A stretch of 64,000 nucleotides of DNA, taken from assembly GCA_018417955.1 (NCBI GenBank), contig JACTVC010000027.1, positions 248,001 through 312,000 on the forward strand, read 5' to 3'. The stretch is from Laccaria trichodermophora. Taxonomy: Eukaryota > Basidiomycota > Agaricomycetes > Agaricales > Hydnangiaceae. A model generated the notes under the pieces. That model ran no database searches and was not told the origin of the DNA. It worked only from the letters and a program-made list of their open reading frames with translations. The position numbers were made by a program, and so were the translations under genes. Shown here piece after piece: positions 12,253-24,029 of this stretch (its first letter is position 1; each line of letters starts with the position of its first letter).

Positions 12253-12752
12253 CCAACTGTAGGGCCATCCCCAACAGAACCATCAATTCCAGTTTGACAC
12301 CCCAATGGAACCACAAATGAGTAGACAAGGTATGAGTAACTAAATGAAAAGCTTTCATTTCCTAACTACAAGGTGAGTGTTTCCCTGTTGGGACAAAATT
12401 CAGTTTTTGGTTGATATGGAGACTGTCTTGCAGGAGTTGGATGAGATAAATAGTAAGATACATTATGCTACAGATCTAGGTGGATGTAATTAAGGGGAGA
12501 GAGGCCCCAGTTAAATTTTTTTGTAGTTCCATCAGGATGGGCTGAGAGCCCGTCGGGATGGGGTCAGAGCCCGTCGGTTGAAAAAGTGGTTCTGCCGCGG
12601 GAGTGTAAACCCTGCCAGGGTCAGAAACCGGCCGCTTCATTGCCAACGGAACAATGGCAATCAAACCGGCCGCCCCGGCTGACCCGTTCACTACGAGTGA
12701 TTGTCACGTCCGGCTGTTCCATTGTTATTGGACCCATGTGACTGAACTAACT

Positions 12753-14957
12753 ACTTCTAAGCAGGTAAAGGTCTTGCAAAGTCGACTGCGTCAGATGCGG
12801 AATGGTCTATGGCAGCGGTACGTATCTATCCAGATCCATTCAGCTCATTTTCGGCTCATTTAACTCTCTGCAAGTGAGGCCATGCCAGTTTCCTCGTGTC
12901 CCATGTCCCAAGAACGTTTCACCGCCGTAACCCTCGTCCGCGGATGATTTTGTAAGCCCTGTCGCTGCGTCAACTACCCCCTTAAGTGAAAAGAGAGATC
13001 GAAGACAAACGGAGAGGGAGTTTGGTGGCGACACTGATTGCGGCTACGTATGCGATTGTCTTTTCGCTGAAGTTAACAGTACGTGACTTTCTTCAAAGTG
13101 CCCATCTTCTGATCATCTGTTTTACAGCTCGCCTCGTGCGCCATACTCCCCTTCAAATCAACGCAGGTGTCTTTGGGACATTCTTAAACCGGAATACCCC
13201 CTATAACAACGTATTGAGGACGATGGACGATGGAGCGTAGGTCTTCATGGCGCAGAGGAGAGGCTAGTCGTCCAACGGTGGACGTTTTGCGTTGTTTAAC
13301 AGGTGAGCATCCATGCTTCAGGTGACGCTTCCCTTTTTTTAAGAGCACCATTACCAGAGGCTGGTTCACTCATCTGTCCAACTCCCGCGGCGATCCGCTC
13401 CCCCGTGCTTTGTGACGATGCTATCCTCCTGTCCACCCCACTTAGACCTCAGCAGTCCGAAGCTCCACCAACAGCTCGCCCTAAGGACAACAATTCAGCG
13501 GTAATGCGATACCCCATTGCTGCCAGGCCCGTTCACAAGTTACGATCGCCGACGGAATGAGTACGATGGAAGGTCCGAAGTCTTACATGTCGAACGCTGG
13601 TACCACAATGAGACATTTATGCACCACTGGAGCTTCTTGCATTTGGTACGACTTGCTGTTCCCTCTTGTCGACGAGCTGATTCATTGGTCTTTGTAGGAT
13701 CCGTGACGTGGCGAGGCCCGGTCTGCAGGAAACCAAGACCATCCTTGCGACCCCCATCGTTCGTCGTATGCCATAGGGAGCTCTTGTCCTCATACAGCGT
13801 ATGAAATTTGACCCGCGCCCGTGCGGATTAATAAGGAGGATAGTAGGGAAAGCGGTGAGAATTGTGCCCATGTCTCATTTTTATCTATTCGTGAGTCCTC
13901 ACCGCCTCATCTTTAAAACCTTAGGATAACGGCGCACTTCCTAAATCACTTGGTTCTGTGCCACATTCAACCTTCAGCTCCCAGGCCTCCAGTACAACTG
14001 ATTATGACGGCCCCACGGATGCTTTGGACTCTGCAAGGCCTTACGGGCTTCCTACTATCAGTGGGTGAGTTGATTGTCGTCCTGCTGCCTTACTTGGTGC
14101 AAGTTTTATGTGGATCTTCCCAGCACTCATAGATCCTACGTACGATAGTACTTACGCGTAATGTCTAGATCCAAGGCAACACGGCATCATAAATGAGGAG
14201 CATGTAGACTTGACTGGAAAGTACAGGACGCGGGGACCAACGTCTCGCACTGTCCGAAAAATCACCACTTCCCCCGTACCACCTACAACTCTCTCGACAC
14301 TCCGGTTCTCAACCCTGCCATGCAACGTATAGGTGGTCCGCGATGGACCAGAGATGTAGCCGAGTCATAAAATACTTCTGCGGCTACAGCCGCGATAGAA
14401 TACATTCACAGCTCCCAAGCGGTTGTCCTCAAATCTGAAAAAGCCTAGGTAAAAGAGGTGCATGATGATGATTGTAAGTGGAATGCTCCGCTTGTCGTAA
14501 GAAGCTCTTGCCGTTCCGAAGAGGGCGCTTTGAGCCAGTCGTGTATTAGCTTCATCAGCCGCGGATGAGGACGACGAGAGGTCTAGAAGACGCCTGGGTG
14601 AAATGGCGCAGACAAAGGTGGGCGTGAAAAGACCCGCTGCTCTGGCACGATTTGGAATGAGCTATCTGCTGGGTTCTCCCTACGTCGCTGGCGACGATGA
14701 TGAGAATTGGAAAGGAGATATGAAGAGATATGACTGGCAGATGGTTCGATTTACTATGAACATTCTCCACCACATGACGTCATCATTCAGTGTCATCATA
14801 CCAGTTGCGGCAGCGAAAGCCTAGGTGCGATGGATAGGCAAATCTCGCTCTACAAATCCCAAGCTCTATAACTAATAAAGTATACTATAAACACGACATT
14901 TCAGAGCCTACAACAAAATAAAGTAAGCATACATACATACATCCCATCTCCATCTCA
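12753..14957. other. Degenerate, duplicated low-confidence coding remnants
   Basis: This block matches arm B 37504-39833. Short open stretches and intron-like signals occur: for example a hydrophobic LVATLIAATYAIVFSLKL segment at about 13020-13080 and, in the arm B copy, an HVDLTGKYRTRGPTSPKNHH stretch near 39020-39080. Frames break differently in the two arms and I do not recognise a family. It could be the remains of one or two genes. A third, more diverged copy of its first part lies at 16110-16420. Confidence 0.45.
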
Positions 14958-15503
14958 CTACACCCTCTTCCCCTCCCCATTCCCACTCCTCCAAACACCC
15001 ATCTTATCCCTCTTCTTCACCGTAAAACACGCAATCCCAAGATACTCCGTAATATCCCTAATCACAAGCGTAACAAACCTCGCATACGCAACGAACGAAA
15101 TCACCAGCGTCACCCACACCACAACCGTCGTATTCCGTATCGACGTCTGCAAGAACGGAGCGCGGCCAAATAACCTCGGGATATTCGCGTCAAGCGCAGC
15201 GAGGGCACTCCAGACCCAGATCCAGTCCCATACAGGAAAGGGCGTGCTAGTCACATGCGCCAAGATCATCCTTCCGACTTGGTGTGCGAATTGCAGACCC
15301 CACGCACAGAGGAAGGGGACGAAAGCGGCGGAGTGGAGGATGTACGAGTTGTTGTACTCTGGATGGGAGAGCCAAGCGACCTGCAAGAGCACCGTGAAGA
15401 GGAATGGGAGGAGGAGGAGTAAAGGGTATGTGGTGAATCGCGCGTTGTTGGGGTTGATGCTGGTTGGGCCAGTGAGGAGACGTGCTTTCCGACGAGCGGC
15501 AGT
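14958..15503 (-). pseudogene. CDP-alcohol phosphotransferase, C-terminal stump (arm A)
   Basis: It encodes the last ~180 residues of the phosphotransferase that is complete at 39834-41447, including INPNNARFTTYP, LCAWGLQFAHQVGR and the conserved C-terminus ending VWRSGNGEGKRV. Homology stops at the ARRKAR segment near 15500. Upstream bases are unrelated, so catalytic exons are missing and no enzyme can be made. The cut marks the junction of the segmental duplication. The reading frame kept downstream of the cut suggests the event is recent. Confidence 0.9.
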
Positions 15504-17369
15504 GTATACGAGTAAAGACACACTCCCCAATCTTTAGTGTGTCGCTTTTACATGTGTTCGACACATTCAGATGTGTCGAACATATGTCATCGCATGCCTG
15601 TTCATCTGCGCAACTTCAGTTCTTTCTTTTTTTTTTTTTTTTTTCGCAAGTCCCTCTGTACTCGAGTAGATGGCAGTAAAAGATATGTTTCCTTATCTAC
15701 AGGAATATATTCGTTATCATTGACTATCATGGAAGCTTCAACAAATCATTCACCATTCATCTTTTTGATCTCGACTGCCTCTCTTTCGATCGCTAACTAC
15801 ATGATCTCGCGTAGTACCGTACCGTATTTAATGTGCAGAATATAAATACACCAATGTTGTTCGAAAAGCCAAGTCATAAATTGAACGTGATGACGGGCCC
15901 ATACTACTGCAGTAGACTGAGTACTAGTAGGTCATAGATGAACTCAAGATGAACTGGGACTCTGTCGTGGAGTACTTGACACTCAACGTCTTATGTGCTG
16001 AACTTGTTTTCAGACGAATGGGCGATGGGGGGGTAGTGATTCACAGTCTGTATTCGTTGAATGAGTGACGAGATCCGTGGCTAAGTTGAGCTTTCTAGAC
16101 GGGAGTGGTTAGTTCCATGTCGTTTCCTTCGTGTCCCGCGAACGTTTCACCGCCGTGATCCTCGTCCGCGGATGATTTGAAAGCCCTGTCGCCGCAATCA
16201 ATCACCCCACAAGTGAAACGAACGAAAGATCGACGATAAACGGAGAGGGAGTTCGGTCGTAAACATTATGGCGATGTACGCGAATTTTACGGTACGTGCC
16301 CTCCTTCATTAACTTTTTTCAAAATGCCCATCACACGTTCAGGATGACGAATGATATAGCGTAAGGTCTTCACGGCGAAAACGAGAGGCTAGTCGTCAAC
16401 GACGACGCAGGCTGGACGAAAAACAATGCACCTTTGTATGATTCACGACGCCATGCTTCAGACCGCTCCTAAATCGAACAGTGAGGTTGACGGCTGGAAT
16501 GGGAATGGTAAACGCTGATACGTGAACTCACTGAATGATGGGACCATCTTGCCCCGTGAATTTTCTAGATAGCAGTGCTTAATATTCAACTTTCTCGATG
16601 GAATGAAATTATGTACGGACCTCATTGAAACCCTTACTGGAATCTAGACTCCGAAAGCATACAGAACGGAAGCTTGATTGGTGGACGGAAAGAGGAACTC
16701 AACAAGGAAATCGAACCGCGTATTGGGAACCGCGTTTCAACGGTGAAATTAGCAACTTATCACTTCCCTGCCCTTGTAAGTTGTGATTATTTGCCACCAA
16801 AAAAGCTACAGCTCTGAAAGCCATGCGGAGCCTGAGTCTCGCGTTGGGCCGGTGGGTTGCTGAGCGAAAAGAGAAGTGATGGTACGTTCAGTGGAATGGT
16901 TGGCAATTGAGGGACTAATTGCTTCTGAAGTGTGTGATGGTGAACTTCGTGCGTGTTGAAGGTCGATTTTTACTTTGCGGAACGTGCGGTTAGGTTCACG
17001 CCACCGAACATAGTCAAGACAGGGGTGGTGCATACCTAAGGAGCAGGGTGTTGGGGTTAATCATCGGCTTCGTTGGTAAGAGGAAGAACGGCCTCCGTTA
17101 ACGATGAAGGACCTATGCCGCAGAAGGTTTAACAAGGCCATTCGCTTCCAAAAACAGAAATTAGTTCAGTGGCAGGAAGGAGTGAAGAGCAATAAATGCA
17201 CCTTACAAAACCCTGCTAGCTCTGCCATATCTTGCAAGGGCAGTGGGTTTACTTTATATTTCAGTGAGCTTAGACGATGGAATGTTGATCTTACTTTCAC
17301 GATGTTGCTCGTGGTCACTGGTGGAGACGATGACAAATGTTGATCAATAACGATTTGATCAATGTTGTC
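15504..17369. other. Spacer between duplication junction and nested transposon
   Basis: No convincing gene. It contains a small hairpin (about 15553-15583, arms TGTTCGACACAT and its complement), an 18-base T run near 15630, and the diverged repeat at 16110-16420. The rest is unique, with only short frames. Confidence 0.55.
16110..16420 (+). repeat. Diverged third copy of a duplicated segment
   Basis: It matches 12880-13290 and 37655-38040 in order (GAACGTTTCACCGCCGT, TCGTCCGCGGATGAT, CGGAGAGGGAGTT, GAGAGGCTAGTCGT) but with many changes and deletions, so this copy predates the large duplication. Confidence 0.75.
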
Positions 17370-17996
17370 CTCGACTGCAGAGTCAAGGGGTCAGTCAAAA
17401 AAGGGGGGTCAAGTCAAGATCCTTGACTGACCTGGGTCAAGAGTTTTCGTGGGATAACGGAAAGCTCGGGCCGAGGGGTCAAACATGCAGAATCAATACG
17501 GTAGACTCGGATTTGAAGTACATACGAGAAATTATAAGAGATTTTTTATTATAATGTAGCTACCTCGAATTTGGTAGAATACAAGTAATCCTCGTAGTCC
17601 GAGTCGAAGCTTCGGGGTATAAGAAGAGGTCGGCAAGAGCTATTTTGCGAGTGCGCCATGGTGGATTGGCACTCTCCCTTGCGCAAGCTTCACGATCCGC
17701 CACTTCTCGGATGTACATGCTGACACACGCCGACGCGATATTTGCACCCTGCTGTCAAGACTCAACTTTGAGGGCATTTGGATAGTATACGTATATACAG
17801 ATTTCAGCACAGTTTCAGCACTCATCCTCCCACCTTAGCTCAAAGCATGTTGGGCCGTACCCATTTAAAGTAAAATATCGTGGCTACGCTGTCCTTACTC
17901 CTCCAACCAAGCTCCGTTTGTTTTAGTCTAATCAATAATTACAATATGTGTCATCAGACCGTTGAACGTGACTTTTGCGTGACATTGACCCCCTTG

Positions 17997-19190
17997 CACT
18001 GCGAACATATCAAAATACCAAGATGAAAATATTTTAAGAGTATTTTGATGGTACATAAATTTCTTCCAAAATACTGTCTGCCAGGTATGTGGTTGGTATG
18101 AAAAAAAAAATTTTATTACTGTTGCTAAAGTACCTGATTAGTATCTTGATTATATTCAAGGATTTTTTCTCAGTACTGGCCTATGTACTGTAAGAATACT
18201 TCCATCACAGTATCTTAACTTTTGAACAAGATATTGTTAATATACTGACATGTCAATATTGGAAGAGTATGATGCTGCAAAAGAAAGATACTTTTAAATT
18301 ATTATATATAATACCTGAAAGATACTTCTTCCATACTGGAGAGTAAATATAAAGAAAGTATTTTAAAAGTATGAAAATATATTGCATTTTTATGTTACAT
18401 ATCAACACAATATTAGCCAGATCCTCATTGAAGATAGATAACATACTTCAATGCCAGTATTGTAGTGGTATCAAGAATAGACAAACAATACTGACTGACA
18501 AGTATGTTGTTAGTATGGAAAAAGTATGAGAGTGAAATATTTTCATAATGTTTCAATATTGCAGACAGAGTATCTAATTAGTATATTGTTAGTATGAAGG
18601 AAATATCAAAGTGAGATATTTATATAGTGTTTCAATATTACAGACAGAGTATCTAATCAGTATGTTGTTAGTATGGAAAGAATATGAGAGTAAAATATTT
18701 ATATAGTGTTTCAATATTGCAGGCAGAGTATTCAATTAGTATATTGCAACATTATACCATACTTTTTGAGGGCTATATTACATACTTTCATAATAGAAGC
18801 ATGGTATAGGTTGAAAGAAATTTAGAAAGTATCTGAAGGGTATGATTTCTTAGAAATACATAATTTCAAAGTGAGGACCCAATACTGAAGAGAGAGTATT
18901 GAAATCATATTATAATACTAAACAGTATATTAAATAAATACTGAAGAGAGAGTATTAAAATCATATTATAATACTGAATAGTATATTAAATAAATACTAA
19001 AGGAAGAGTACTGAAAGCATATTTTAAATTTAAAGAGAATCAGCATACCAACTTGATACCAGGCCCTCAATAATATTGATGGTATCTAAGATGATTACTA
19101 TGTAAGTACAGTGCAATAATAATAAGAGCAATCAAAAAGTGATAGAGTGGTTAATAAACAAATATCATTCAAGTATGGTAATATTAATAA
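17997..19190 (+). repeat. Left ~1.2-kb terminal inverted repeat
   Basis: It pairs with 24030-25179. It is AT-rich, with internally repeated GTATGTTGTTAGTATGGAAA-type units and an open segment near 18253-18444 whose mirror is at 24732-24923. Matching fades beyond about 19190. Confidence 0.88.
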
Positions 19191-19299
19191 TAGAACACTT
19201 GGAGTACTAAAAAAGTATGAAATGAGATGATGATGGTACTAAAATAATATCAGAAAAGTATTATATAGGGGTACCAGGATCTGAAGATGAGAGATGACA

Positions 19300-22200
19300 G
19301 CTGTTTTCATAATGATAGGCCAAACCAAATGGTACCCTTACCCTTACCCATGTGGGTCACCAAACCCATGACAATGCCTATGTGGACCCATGGATGTGGA
19401 AAGATATCATCTCCATACACTAAAAATCATTGATAACTTAGATGTGAACTTTCAAGAATACACCAAACTCTCTTTCACTTTCTGGTAATAAACCTCCACA
19501 GATCTATGGATCATCCCATGGATTCTAATATCTCTATATCAATGGATCTATGGCTTGGATGTAGAGATACCAGGGTCTGATGATCTGTAGATCCCTATAT
19601 GTAGAGATATGAAAATCCATAAATCTGCAGATTTGAGAACCATGGAACCATGGAACCATGGATTCTAGTATCTCTACATCAACTGATCCATGGAACCACA
19701 GACTCATATCTTTGCATCTGCAGATGCAGAGATTCTTGTATCTCTAAATCCACAGCTTCACAGATCCATGGATCCTCATATCGGAAATCCATAGATCTGC
19801 AGATTTGAGATCCATGGAACATATCTTTACATCTGCAGATGCACAGATTCTTGTATCTCTGAATCCACAGCTTCACAGCTTCACAGATCTGTGGATCCTC
19901 ATATCCTTATATTTCCTGACCCAGAAATCTGTCCTGGCAAATGTAAACTATGAAATGAGATGTTGATGGTACTAAAAATATGGAAAGTATTATATAGGGG
20001 TACTAGGATCTGAAGATGAGATATGATAGCTGGATAGGCCTTTGACAGCTAAACTCATATTGATAGACTCACTTTGTAAATGCAGAACTCAGCCACCTTG
20101 TTTATATGAACAAATAAAACTAACTAAATGTGGTCATAAATCCAAGGAAGTTCAACCTTAAATATTTGTTCAACTCACGTCCTGCTGGTTTCCCTCTATC
20201 AAAACCATCAGAAATCATCGACACTTTATTGCCGACATCAAATATTAATTTGTATCCATGTCTCCCTGTCTCAAGCCCAGTGAAGTTGCACATTTTCCTG
20301 GAATAAGCAGGCTCTGAGTTTGGTAAAGCCTGTTTGTGCAGGCACCAATATAAACAAAGCAGCTAAACACTATATTCGCAAAGTGGGTCTATCGATATGA
20401 GTTTAGCTGGAAGGCTTATCATCTTGAAAACAGCTGGAATATCTGGGGATCTGCAGATCTGCAGGATCTGGGAATCTGTGGATATAAGTACCCATGGATC
20501 TATGGACCCAGAGAACCTGTCAATGCATAAATATAGAGATTTGGATCTGTGGACCCATTGATGTAGAGATATGGGATCTGAGGATCTGTCATAGACATCT
20601 GAAGAACAGAGGATCCATGGATCCATGGATGTAGAGATTCTGGTATTTGAGGATCTGCAGATATTAGATGTCTGTAGATCTATGGATGCATAAGTATAAA
20701 AATCAGAAGATACATAGATTTGGATATGAAGATCTGAGGATCCATATATCTGTGGAGATAGAAATATAAAGATCTTTAATTTTTGAATGTTAAATTGAAG
20801 TTTTGTAAGATTTCTAGTTGAATATAGAGATACCAGGGTCTGAGGATCTGCCAATCTATGGATATAGAAAGTCTAAAAATCTGCAGCTCCATGGATCCAT
20901 GGATTTTGATATATCTATATCAATGGATCTGTGGCCTGTATATGGTGATACCAGAGTCTGGTGATCTGTAGATCCATAGATGTACAGATATGAAAATCTA
21001 AGAATCTGCAGATCTGAGGTCCATGGATCCATGGATTCTAGTATCTCTACATCAATTGATCCAGGGACCCATAGACTCATATCTCTACATCCACAGATGC
21101 ACAGATTCTTGTATCTCTAAATCCACAGCTCCACTGATTGTGAAGCGTTCACTCTGAACTTCTCGCATAGCTGAAGCCAAGAGGAAAGGAGGAGGCAAGA
21201 ATGGGTGGATCTGGGATCAACACCCATGAGTGAGCAATGAGCAGTTACAAGATACTCAGCTGGCCCAACATGATTATGCATACTGTAGGAAGTACAGTTA
21301 TACAAAGCACTACATGTAGTGCAAGAGGATGGCAAGACTGCTGACAAGGTGGTGGTTCAAGACAAAAGATCAATATATTATGTAAGATATCCAAATCTAG
21401 CTATATACCACTGTTTGACTATGGCCTCTGGGCATTCCCTTCCAATCCTATATCACACTGATCCATGGATCCTCATATCTTCTGACCCAATGATCCATCA
21501 GGGTGGACAGCAAATGCAAATGCCAATGCTTGATTTGAGCATGTAACCCACTAACCCTCACTATAGGTATACCAACCTGCACCATACCTGTCAAATCCAA
21601 CCTGTACCTGTACCAAATGACACCCTTACCCTTAGGCTCTGTTCAGCAACGAGAATATGGTTGTATTCTCATTTTGATGGCAGATGGTATTATTCCCACC
21701 ATGCCAAATCAGGTAACCACGGCACGTGCATAGCTACCCCATGCTTTATATGGAGATCTTTTATTTATTATTTCTGCACATAATTATTGGTGTTCCAGCA
21801 TGCAGGCCCTATCTTAGATTCATAAATATAAAATATGAACACTGATCACAACCTAATTGAAGCTAGTGTTTTTTTTTGAGGAGTATCTTGAAGTACTGTG
21901 CATATTCTGAATACTGGGTGTATTAAAATCACATATTTGATTTTTGATGAGCTATTTTAACTATTCTAATATTATTTTATATTACTATATTTCTTATTTA
22001 ATCCTTTGTACCCATCTTAATAGTGGAGATTCAATGTTGGACATACTCCAGTCAAATTTGAAAATGTGAAGTAAACTGAAGTACAATAATGCCACTAATC
22101 AACCAATCCCCCAAACCTGTGACAATGCATACATGTCAAAAACCTGTGAATTTAGAAATATTAGATGTAGGGATACAAGGATCTGTCAATACATGAATAT

Positions 22201-23725
22201 AGAGATATGAAGATCCAAGCATCCAAGGATGTAGAGATATGAAGATCAATAGATCTAGAGATCCAAAAATCCAGGGATCTGTGGATGTTAGACATCTCAA
22301 AAACAGAGAATGCATGGATTGGTGGATATAGAAACACTGGGATCTGAGTATTGGAGATTTGTAGATCCATAGATGCACAAGTATAAAGATTAGAGGATAC
22401 ATAGGATCTGCAGAGGTAGAGATATTAACATGTGAGTATCCACAGCTCTGTGGATCCATGAATGTAGAGCAACAATCTGAGGATCTGTTGCTGGCTAAGG
22501 CGATTGAGATTGCCCAATGTTTTGTGAGGTGCAAATTGACAAGTGTGCTAAGTCATCAAAAAAAAAACAACAATAACATCCAAAACTAATCTCACTTGTA
22601 GAATTTGTGTTGCTTAACAGTTTTGTGACATATTGGTCAAAGTGTCTAGGAATGTAGACATATGAAAATTCAAGTATCCAAGGATCCATGGATGTAGAGA
22701 TACAAGAATCTGTCAAAGCATAAATATGGTGATATGAAGATCCAGGCATCCAAGGATGTAGAGATATGAAGATCCACAGGTCTAGAGATCCAAAAATCCA
22801 GGAATCTGTGGACCCATGGATGTAGAGATACTGGGATCTGAGGATGCAGGGATACATAGATTTGAATATGAAGATCTGAGGATCCATAGATCTGTAGATA
22901 TGAAAATCTGGGGATCCACAGCTCTGTGTCTCAAATATCCTGGGAACAGACTAGTATTTGAGAACATCCTAAGAAAGACACTAAAAATTGACAATAACAT
23001 CCAAAACTATGTGGAGACACATATTACAATTCAAGACCCTGTAAATCTGGGAATGTAGACATATTCAAATTCAAGTATCCAAGTATCCATGGATATAGAG
23101 ATACAAGGATATGCATGAATATAGTGATATGAAGATCCAAGTATTCAAGGATGTAGAGATATGAAGAGTCATAGATCCAAAAACCAAGGATCTGTGGACA
23201 CATGGATGTAGAGATACTGGGATCTGAGGATCTGTGGATGTAGACATCTCAAGATCACAGGAAGCTTTGATCATGGATGCAGAGGTACTGGGATCTGAGG
23301 ATCTGCAGATTCTTATATCTGTAAGCATATGCAGAGTACAGGAATCTGTAAATCTAGGAATGTAGACATATGAAAATTCAAGTATCCAAGGATGTAGAGA
23401 TACAAGGATTTGTCAAAGCATAAATATAGTGATATGAAGATCCAGGCATCCAAGGATGTAGATATATTTTAAAAAAGTCAACAATAACATCCAAAACTAA
23501 TCTGACTTGTAGAATTTGTGTTGCTTTTGCAATCAACCTTTTGTCAGTGGCAATGCTGCTCAAGGTTTCATGACATATCAGTCAAAGTTTTCCAGATCCT
23601 CCAGAGTCATGTATTTGATCCTCAGTAACTATAATATTCAATTTGGCAGAGCCTGTGATGAGTATCCAAGTACAAGGATATGCATGAATATAGATATGGG
23701 AATCCACGGCTCTGTGTCTCTATGA
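19300..23725. repeat. Core of degenerate ATCCATGGAT/GATCTG repeats
   Basis: The core is built from short, partly palindromic motifs (GGATCTG, ATCCATGGA, TGTAGAGATA, TATGAAGATC) in varying order over some 4.4 kb. Larger pieces are also repeated: about 19217-19320 recurs at 19947-20050, and a block with AACAATAACATCCAAAACTA occurs near 22570, 22990 and 23480. The minus strand has many stop-poor frames translating to repeats such as STSMDPWI, which I take as a by-product of the motif and not as protein. Confidence 0.8.
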
Positions 23726-23732
23726 ATGTACC

Positions 23733-23930
23733 ATCATCATCTCTTCGCCGAGCTTAGGCCTATTAATGAGGGCTTAGCATCCCTACAGTGAATTCTGGGG
23801 AATAACAAAAGATGTTCACCTTCAGTACTTAGGTATTGGAGGGCTTGCCAGTGGCCAGCCTAGTTTTCTTAGACTAGGAAAGTTCAACTCCTCACATGTG
23901 TGAGCGTCAATCGCATATCATCATCTCTTC
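23733..23930. repeat. Non-repetitive ~170-bp insert bounded by 14-bp direct repeats
   Basis: ATCATCATCTCTTC occurs at 23733-23746 and 23917-23930. The sequence between them differs from the surrounding repeats (GC-richer, with AGCTTAGGCCTATTAATGAG). It could be a small retroposon with a target duplication, or a piece amplified with the core. Confidence 0.5.
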
Positions 23931-24029
23931 CATAGTACTCCAAGGGTTCCATTATAATATCTTTTTTGCTATTCTTCCTGTATTGAGCTTTTTACAATCA
24001 TTCAAAATACTGGATAGCATAACTGCATC

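Larger units (their letters stand above)
9223..12752. mobile_element. Non-autonomous DNA transposon, 3.5 kb, 8-bp target duplication
   Basis: ACTTCTAA flanks the element on both sides (9215-9222 and 12753-12760). Arm B has a single ACTTCTAA at the same place (37496-37503), so it is an empty site and the insertion is younger than the duplication. The ends form imperfect inverted repeats of about 90-100 bp: the shared core CAGTCAC is followed by AGCCGGACGTGACAAT and a GAACGGG...CAGCCGG stretch. An 8-bp duplication points to hAT or a related superfamily, although the outermost bases do not match perfectly. The interior is AT-rich, with two minisatellite blocks. No transposase frame is visible. 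Confidence 0.88.
1..15503 (+). repeat. Segmental duplication, arm A (direct, partner 27433-40365)
   Basis: Collinear with arm B in the same orientation. Offsets are about 27407 in the protease block, 27907 in the AMP deaminase block, and smaller after 9.2 kb because the arms carry different insertions. Identity is patchy by eye: about 840-2390 and 4960-7540 differ by only a few substitutions, whereas 2430-4650 and 7960-9220 carry many substitutions and indels of tens to hundreds of bases. The arm starts upstream of the window and ends inside a phosphotransferase gene, which marks the breakpoint. A tandem duplication later invaded by transposons is the simplest reading. Two haplotypes placed end to end by an assembler is the alternative. 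Confidence 0.93.

Noticed and set aside
17640..17825. tRNA-like segment inside the hAT-like element (GTGGATTGGCACTC)
   Set aside because: No cloverleaf can be drawn. The same segment occurs in the relative at 41990-42030 as element sequence.
19679..23563. Many minus-strand frames with STSMDPWI-like repeats
   Set aside because: They arise from the short DNA repeat in the transposon core. Frames shift freely between copies.
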